11,534 nt of DNA from Dysgonamonadaceae bacterium (GTDB lineage: Bacteria; Bacteroidota; Bacteroidia; Bacteroidales; Azobacteroidaceae): contig JAITAH010000139.1 in the NCBI GenBank assembly GCA_031284225.1, forward strand, positions 1-11,534. Direction: 5' to 3'. The notes below the pieces were generated by a model. It made no database searches. It had not been told where the DNA came from and was given only the letters and a program-made list of their open reading frames with translations. A program made the position numbers and the translations under genes. Shown in pieces: positions 7,434 through 11,534 of the stretch (the first letter of the stretch is position 1; every line of letters begins with the position of its first letter).

Positions 7434-7452
7434 AAAAAGTTGTCTGTTAATC
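7416..7452 (-). terminator. Weak hairpin at the lipoprotein gene stop, overlapping the next promoter
   Basis: On the minus-strand transcript ACAGACAA (7447-7440) can pair with UUGUUUGU (7432-7425) across a 7-nt loop, with one G-U pair. GAUUA (7452-7448) can pair with UAAUC (7420-7416) outside it, leaving a four-A bulge. The stem contains the lipoprotein stop codon. It is AT-rich and is not followed by a strong U tract, so termination may be poor. The same dyad covers the -33 region of the next unit and could be an operator instead. Confidence 0.3.
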
Positions 7453-8475
7453 TGATGGAATACCCCATTGCAAATCGAGCAAAGAATCGTCGCGAATCCG
7501 CTTCTGCAAATCGTTTACATAAAATTCGATGCGGATATTTTCTTTCGAAGTATCCGGCAACCCGGCTTCCCGAAAATGGATTTGGGCAACGGTTGCCCAT
7601 TGCAATGCGGCGGCGAATTGATCCTGCATCTCGGAAGCTACGGCAAGATTGGCGGCTAATTTTCCTTTCCCGTCCGGTTGCGAGGCCCGGGCATATTCGT
7701 TCGTCCAAAGGGCTTCGGCCTGTTTCCAGCGGCTTTTGCGAGCGAAACTGAGCGCTTCGGTCATCCGGGCTTGCGAACCGGAGTAAAGGAAACGTTCTTT
7801 TTCGATCCACGAAGGAATGATGCGCTCGCTGAGCTGTTTGCCGATAGAATAAGCTAAATCTCCGATAACGGATTCCGGAAAATACTTGACAATATCTACC
7901 GTATCGCCCCAAATGGCTGTCGAGAACGCCAAACTGTCGCTAATCGAAAAGGAAGTCAAAGGCGTTTCCCTGTCGCGGACGTAGATTGTGCAAGTAGCAA
8001 TACTGTTTAAATGGATATTCAGGTAGTAGTTATTCGATACTTCCTGATCCAGTTTGAACAAAAGCCGGTCGATGGACACAATGCCGTCGAAACCATGAAC
8101 GGCGAATGTTTCGTTTTTGAAAGCGTCCGGAAGCGGTTCGCTCCCCATCCAGTTCTCGTCTGTCCGGATCGACGCCGGGGAAACCAACACTCGGTTGAAA
8201 AAAGAACTTTCCTGAAGATGGGCGGCCAGAGACGCGGTCGTAATATTTGCTGCCGAATCGAGATTCAAGGGGTAGTCGCTGATTGCGGCGCCCTTATAGA
8301 TTCGGGTAACGCCCTTGTCGCCGGGTTGCGGCGCCGAATTATTGACTATCGCTATATCGACAACATCGGGCGGCAGCGTAATTGGCGCCGGTTGTTGCAC
8401 CTCGATCGTAAACCGGTACAGGCTGGAACAGGAAGCCAGCAGGAAAATACAGATAAAAAAGAGGCCGTTTTTCAT
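7447..8475 (-). CDS. Lipoprotein with TPR-like C-terminus, probably DUF6340 family
   Basis: This 342-residue protein of unknown function starts with a lipoprotein signal peptide: a hydrophobic core at residues 5-14 and a lipobox ending LASC, with C16 as the likely lipidated cysteine. It should be exported and membrane-anchored. After the cysteine, the segment VDIAIVNNSAP (39-49) begins a mixed alpha/beta domain. Residues ~230-305 form alanine-rich helical pairs (ARMTEALSFARKSRWKQAEALW and a second copy-like stretch ending in AAALQWATVAQIH) that look like two TPR-type repeats. The overall plan matches Bacteroidota lipoproteins that I recall as DUF6340; this family assignment is from memory and not confirmed. 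The start is 16 nt downstream of the uvrD stop, so it is probably the last gene of the ridA-uvrD transcript. No catalytic motif is visible. Confidence 0.8.
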   Translation of the reverse strand: MKNGLFFICIFLLASCSSLYRFTIEVQQPAPITLPPDVVDIAIVNNSAPQPGDKGVTRIYKGAAISDYPLNLDSAANITTASLAAHLQESSFFNRVLVSPASIRTDENWMGSEPLPDAFKNETFAVHGFDGIVSIDRLLFKLDQEVSNNYYLNIHLNSIATCTIYVRDRETPLTSFSISDSLAFSTAIWGDTVDIVKYFPESVIGDLAYSIGKQLSERIIPSWIEKERFLYSGSQARMTEALSFARKSRWKQAEALWTNEYARASQPDGKGKLAANLAVASEMQDQFAAALQWATVAQIHFREAGLPDTSKENIRIEFYVNDLQKRIRDDSLLDLQWGIPSD

Positions 8476-8491
8476 ATTGATACAATCTAAA

Positions 8492-10777
8492 TTATTCGTT
8501 ATTTGTTAGAATCTTAAAACGGGCGAATTTCAACAACAGTTGCTTGCTGCCGAAATGTTCAAAAGTAATCGACGCCTTGGCATTTTCGTTTTCGCCGGTC
8601 AGCGCCGTAATTTTTCCGGTACCGAATCGGTCGTGGCGGACGAGGTCGCCCACCTGTAAATCGCCGATGCGCTGGCGTTGAACGGCGGCCTCCGGAGCGC
8701 TTTCCAGCAGGGACAGTTTCCGTGGCGGGTACAGTTCCCGATCGGTTTCCGGATGTGCATACGATGCGGGGAAAGGCGACGGCTGAACCGTTGTCCGATT
8801 AAAATCCGCTTTGGCCGTAATATGCAGGTATTGCCGGTCGATATCTTTCAGGAACCGGCTCGGTTCGCAACTTTGCGATTGTCCGTTGCGAAACCGGTTT
8901 TTAGCGTAGGTCAAAAAAACGTTTTCCTCGGCGCGGGTCAATGCCACATAGAACAGGCGACGTTCTTCTTCGATCTCCTGCTGATTTTGCAGGCAGCGGT
9001 CGGAAGGAAATAACTGTTCTTCCAGTCCGACAACAAAAACGTTTTTAAATTCCAGTCCTTTAGCGGCGTGAATCGTCATCAGGGTTACGCGATCGGCATT
9101 GGCGTCTTTGTCCGTATCCTGATCGGTAAGCAGGGATATTTCGGCCAAAAAGCTGCCGAGGCTTACTTCGGAAAACCCTTCTTCGAGGCGGGACGAAACA
9201 AATTCATGGAGGCTGCTCATCAATTCTTCGATGTTTTGAATCCGGCTCAAGCCCTCCGGCGTCCGGTCCTCATAAAGTTCGACGATCAAGCCGGTTTTCT
9301 TCACAATGGCCTGACCGGTTTCGCAGGCGTTTTGCGTCCAGGATATTTCCGTCAATTGGTTGATGAGCGTCCGGAAATTTTCTAATTTATTGGCAGTGGC
9401 TCCGTTGATGTTCAAATTATACTTTAACGGATGAGAAAGAATTTCCCACAGGCTGACATTGTGGGCAGTGGCAGCCGCCACAATCTTGTTCACGGTGGTA
9501 TCGCCGATACCGCGCGCCGGATAGTTAATGACCCGTTTGAGCGCTTCTTCGTCGTTCGGATTGGTAATCAGCCGCATATATGCGATAACATCTTTGATTT
9601 CCTTGCGTTGGTAAAACGACAGTCCGCCGTAAATCCGGTAGGGAATATTGAGTTTGCGTAAAGATTCTTCAAACGTCCGGCTCTGGGCATTGGTGCGGTA
9701 TAAGATAGTAAAATTTTTGTATTCGTAGCGGTAACGCATGCGCATCTCCGCGATGCGGTCGGCCACGAGGCGCCCTTCTTCCAAATCGGAATACGCGCAG
9801 ATAACAGGAATAGCGACGCCCGGCGGATTCCGGGAATAAATGGTTTTCGGAATTTGCGCTTTGTTTTTATCGATCAGGGAATTGGCCGCATTGACAATGG
9901 TTTGGGTCGAGCGGTAATTCTGTTCCAGTTTAAATAATTTACTTTCCGGATAAGTTTGTTGAAAATCGAGAATATTGCCGATATTCGCCCCGCGGAACGA
10001 ATAAATGCTCTGCGCATCGTCGCCCACGACACAGATGCGTCGATGTTCCGCAACTAACTGTCTTACAATTTCGTGTTGAACCGAATTGGTGTCCTGATAC
10101 TCATCCACTAAAAGATAGTGGAACTGGTTGCGATAACGCTCTATCACCTCGGGATGTTCGCTAAAAAGCAGATAAGTATAGAGCAACAAGTCGTCGAAAT
10201 CCATCACGCCGGAGGTTTTGCATCGGTTCCAGTATGCCTGGTAAATGTCGGCAGTAGCGGGTTTATGGATAAAATTATCGTAACTGATTAATTCGCTATC
10301 CGTCAAATAACGGTCCGGCGTAATCAGCGCATTTTTCACTTTGGAAATACGCGCCTGAACGGACGACGCTTTATAGACTTTGTCGTCCAATTGTTTTTCC
10401 TTGATGATGGCTCGAATCAGGTTTTTGGAATCCTGCGCATCGTAAACGGTGAAGTCGGAACGGAATCCGATGCGATCCGCTTCCCGTCGCAGAATGCGGG
10501 AAAAGATGGAATGGAAAGTACCCATCCACAAGCGGCGGGCAATGTCGTCGCCAACGATGCGGGCGATACGCGCTTTCATTTCCCGTGCGGCTTTGTTGGT
10601 GAACGTGAGCGCTAAAATGCGGTTAGGGGCAACCTGATTTTGCAACAGCCACGCAATTTTATAGGTAAGAACGCGCGTCTTGCCCGAGCCGGCGCCGGCG
10701 ATGACCAGACTGGGGCCTTCGTTGTAAACTACCGCCGCCCGCTGGCTGTCATTCAGTTGTTGGAGAAAATCTTCCAC
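8492..10777 (-). CDS. uvrD: UvrD/PcrA-type superfamily 1 DNA helicase
   Basis: This is a 761-residue ATP-dependent 3'-5' DNA helicase of the UvrD/PcrA/Rep group, involved in repair and in clearing proteins or stalled forks from DNA. The helicase motifs are complete: Walker A AGAGSGKT (27-34, K33), motif Ia LALTFTNKAAREMK (55-68), GTFHS (86-90), Walker B VDEYQDT (224-230), motif III GDDAQSIYSFRGA (252-264), motif IV QNYRS (286-290), YRTNAQSR (360-367), motif V MTIHAAKGLEF (567-577) and motif VI EEERRLFYVALTRAEE (603-618). The C-terminus has the Tudor-like PcrA/UvrD tail VGDLVRHDRFGTGKI (709-723), which contacts RNA polymerase in PcrA. The start is a GTG at 10777, one base after the ridA stop. 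An in-frame TAG lies 15 nt upstream and there is no ATG between, so GTG is well supported and translation is probably coupled to ridA. PcrA and UvrD cannot be told apart here. Confidence 0.95.
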   Translation of the reverse strand: MEDFLQQLNDSQRAAVVYNEGPSLVIAGAGSGKTRVLTYKIAWLLQNQVAPNRILALTFTNKAAREMKARIARIVGDDIARRLWMGTFHSIFSRILRREADRIGFRSDFTVYDAQDSKNLIRAIIKEKQLDDKVYKASSVQARISKVKNALITPDRYLTDSELISYDNFIHKPATADIYQAYWNRCKTSGVMDFDDLLLYTYLLFSEHPEVIERYRNQFHYLLVDEYQDTNSVQHEIVRQLVAEHRRICVVGDDAQSIYSFRGANIGNILDFQQTYPESKLFKLEQNYRSTQTIVNAANSLIDKNKAQIPKTIYSRNPPGVAIPVICAYSDLEEGRLVADRIAEMRMRYRYEYKNFTILYRTNAQSRTFEESLRKLNIPYRIYGGLSFYQRKEIKDVIAYMRLITNPNDEEALKRVINYPARGIGDTTVNKIVAAATAHNVSLWEILSHPLKYNLNINGATANKLENFRTLINQLTEISWTQNACETGQAIVKKTGLIVELYEDRTPEGLSRIQNIEELMSSLHEFVSSRLEEGFSEVSLGSFLAEISLLTDQDTDKDANADRVTLMTIHAAKGLEFKNVFVVGLEEQLFPSDRCLQNQQEIEEERRLFYVALTRAEENVFLTYAKNRFRNGQSQSCEPSRFLKDIDRQYLHITAKADFNRTTVQPSPFPASYAHPETDRELYPPRKLSLLESAPEAAVQRQRIGDLQVGDLVRHDRFGTGKITALTGENENAKASITFEHFGSKQLLLKFARFKILTNNE

Positions 10778-10778
10778 G

Positions 10779-11156
10779 TTAAACGGCTGCTATAACTTCA
10801 ATTTCTACCCGTCCGTTTTTCGGCAATGTCTTAACGGCGACAGCCGACCGCGCCGGATACGGCGGCGTGAAATACCGGCCATAGACGGCGTTCATGGCGG
10901 CAAAATCAGTCATATCGGCCAGGAATACGGTGGTTTTTACCACCTGATCCAAAGTCAGATGAGCTTCATTGAGCAGGGCTTGAATGTTTTTAAAAATCTG
11001 TTCGGTCTGTTCTGTTACCTGGCCCGGAACAAAATCGCCGGTAGCAGGATCGATCCCTAACTGACCGGAAAGAAAAAGCAGGTTTCCCGCCTGAACGGCC
11101 TGCGAATACGGCCCGATAGCGGCCGGCGCTTTGGGGGTGGAAATGCAATGTTTCAT
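10779..11156 (-). CDS. ridA: RidA family 2-iminobutanoate/2-iminopropanoate deaminase
   Basis: RidA is a small cytosolic trimeric enzyme that hydrolyses reactive enamine/imine intermediates, made by PLP enzymes such as threonine dehydratase, to 2-oxo acids and ammonia. Family signatures are present: KAPAAIGPYSQAVQAGNLLF near the N-terminus, LSGQLGIDPATG, and the C-terminal block PARSAVAVKTLPKNGRVEIE with the substrate-binding arginine. The ATG at 11156 gives 125 residues, the normal family length. The frame stays open upstream to an ATG at 11273, but that extension is unlike RidA, Lys/Phe/Tyr-rich, and runs through the predicted promoter, so I reject it. The gene ends one base before the uvrD start. 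Confidence 0.95.
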   Translation of the reverse strand: MKHCISTPKAPAAIGPYSQAVQAGNLLFLSGQLGIDPATGDFVPGQVTEQTEQIFKNIQALLNEAHLTLDQVVKTTVFLADMTDFAAMNAVYGRYFTPPYPARSAVAVKTLPKNGRVEIEVIAAV

Positions 11157-11182
11157 GTTGTTTTTGAATCGTTCTTTTTGTG

Positions 11183-11190
11183 CAAATTTA
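11183..11190 (-). promoter_or_regulatory. Predicted -7 box of the ridA-uvrD-lipoprotein unit
   Basis: The minus strand reads TAAATTTG, an exact match to TAnnTTTG, placed so that transcription would begin about 20 nt before the ridA ATG. I found no convincing TTTG -33 element at the usual distance. An imperfect dyad (11223-11242) and a TGCAAA...TTTGCA inverted repeat (11181-11204) are nearby. The 11157-11301 interval holds nothing else that I recognise. Confidence 0.45.
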
Positions 11191-11301
11191 CATAAAAGTT
11201 TGCACTTATACACAGACCCATAATTTTTCTTGCAAAAAAAATAGAAGAAAGATAGCATTAAATTCCCAATCACGCACTTTAAAACGTTGCCATTTTGCTA
11301 T

Positions 11302-11340
11302 AAAGAAAGCCGCCTCACAAATGGTGAGACAGCTTTCTTT
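11302..11340 (-). terminator. Intrinsic terminator downstream of groEL
   Basis: A 17-bp stem with a 5-nt loop lies 30 nt past the groEL stop. AAAGAAAGC (11302-11310) mirrors GCTTTCTTT (11332-11340), with CTCAC/GTGAG inside. On the minus-strand transcript the middle TGT/GCG positions pair through G-U wobble and G-C, making the stem continuous. On the plus-strand transcript the same positions give two C/A mismatches. The hairpin is therefore built for the groEL direction, and the 3' arm itself supplies the U-rich UUUCUUU run. Confidence 0.8.
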
Positions 11341-11370
11341 TCATTCTAACCTGTTAACCGTTGGATGGAA

Positions 11371-11534
11371 TTACATCATTCCGCCCATTCCGCCGCCCAT
11401 GGGAGGCATTGCCGGAGCCGGGTTGTCTTCTTTCTTTTCGGTAACCACACATTCCGTGGTCAGGAACATACCGGCGATAGAGGCCGCATTTTCCAACGCA
11501 ACGCGGGCTACTTTGGCCGGATCGATGACGCCGG
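11371..11534 (-). CDS. groL: Chaperonin GroEL, C-terminal end (5' part beyond the window)
   Basis: Only the last 53 residues and the stop codon are in the window. The stretch [20 protein letters not shown] is the conserved end of the GroEL equatorial domain. It is followed by [16 protein letters not shown] and the flexible tail [10 protein letters not shown] that projects into the ring cavity. GroEL forms the 14-mer ATP-dependent folding chamber with GroES. The gene runs in from the right edge and is followed by its own terminator, so it is a separate transcript from ridA. Confidence 0.97.
   Translation of the reverse strand, partial: GVIDPAKVARVALENAASIAGMFLTTECVVTEKKEDNPAPAMPPMGGGMGGMM

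Noticed and set aside
11206..11214. TTATACACA, a match to the DnaA box TTATNCACA
   Set aside because: A single match is expected by chance at about 0.35 per window of this size, and no cluster, AT-rich unwinding element or dnaA/dnaN context is present.
11157..11273. 39-residue N-terminal extension of RidA
   Set aside because: It would exceed the family length, contains no signal peptide pattern typical for RidA, and includes the predicted -7 box and inverted repeats.
11255..11275. Possible sigma-54 promoter (GG...GC) on the minus strand upstream of ridA
   Set aside because: The spacing between GG and GC is 9, not 10, and the flanking TGGCAC/TTGCA bases are absent.

Overview
The window comes from a Bacteroidota chromosome, most likely order Bacteroidales. 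The evidence is the protein types (short SerA with a lysine in place of the catalytic histidine, NupG-type permease, GroEL ending in a GGM tail), starts without clear Shine-Dalgarno sequences, and TAnnTTTG-type -7 boxes in front of the transcription units. The organism makes menaquinone. I see no insertion sequence, CRISPR array, phage gene, tRNA or rRNA. Coding density is very high and almost everything except menG lies on the minus strand.

Layout, left to right. (1) Positions 1-1583: a divergent menaquinone pair, menA (minus, cut off by the left edge) and menG/ubiE (plus). They share a 56-bp spacer in which two -7 boxes lie back to back. These two genes encode the last two steps of menaquinone synthesis, prenylation and then C-methylation. 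(2) Positions 1608-7364: a tightly packed minus-strand run. In transcription order it is a sigma-54-type response regulator, a membrane hybrid histidine kinase with receiver and Hpt domains, serA, and a NupG-like MFS permease. Regulator and kinase overlap by 25 nt, kinase and serA are 4 nt apart, and serA and the permease are 6 nt apart. One promoter is visible, upstream of the regulator at about 7406-7433. (3) Positions 7447-11156: ridA, uvrD/pcrA and a lipoprotein with a TPR-like C-terminus, all on the minus strand with 1- and 16-nt gaps, probably one transcript from a promoter at about 11183. (4) Positions 11302-11534: the 3' end of groEL and its hairpin terminator.

The most notable feature is the two-component pair. 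The response regulator has a complete receiver and a complete sigma-54 AAA+ domain but stops right after the AAA+ lid, with no helix-turn-helix DNA-binding domain. The kinase start codon lies inside the regulator's last codons, so there is no leftover HTH sequence. The kinase has all parts of an internal His-Asp-His relay, so a four-step phosphorelay ending on the DNA-binding-less activator is a reasonable inference. Its co-transcription with serA and a permease is unexplained. The remaining genes are ordinary housekeeping or widespread families.
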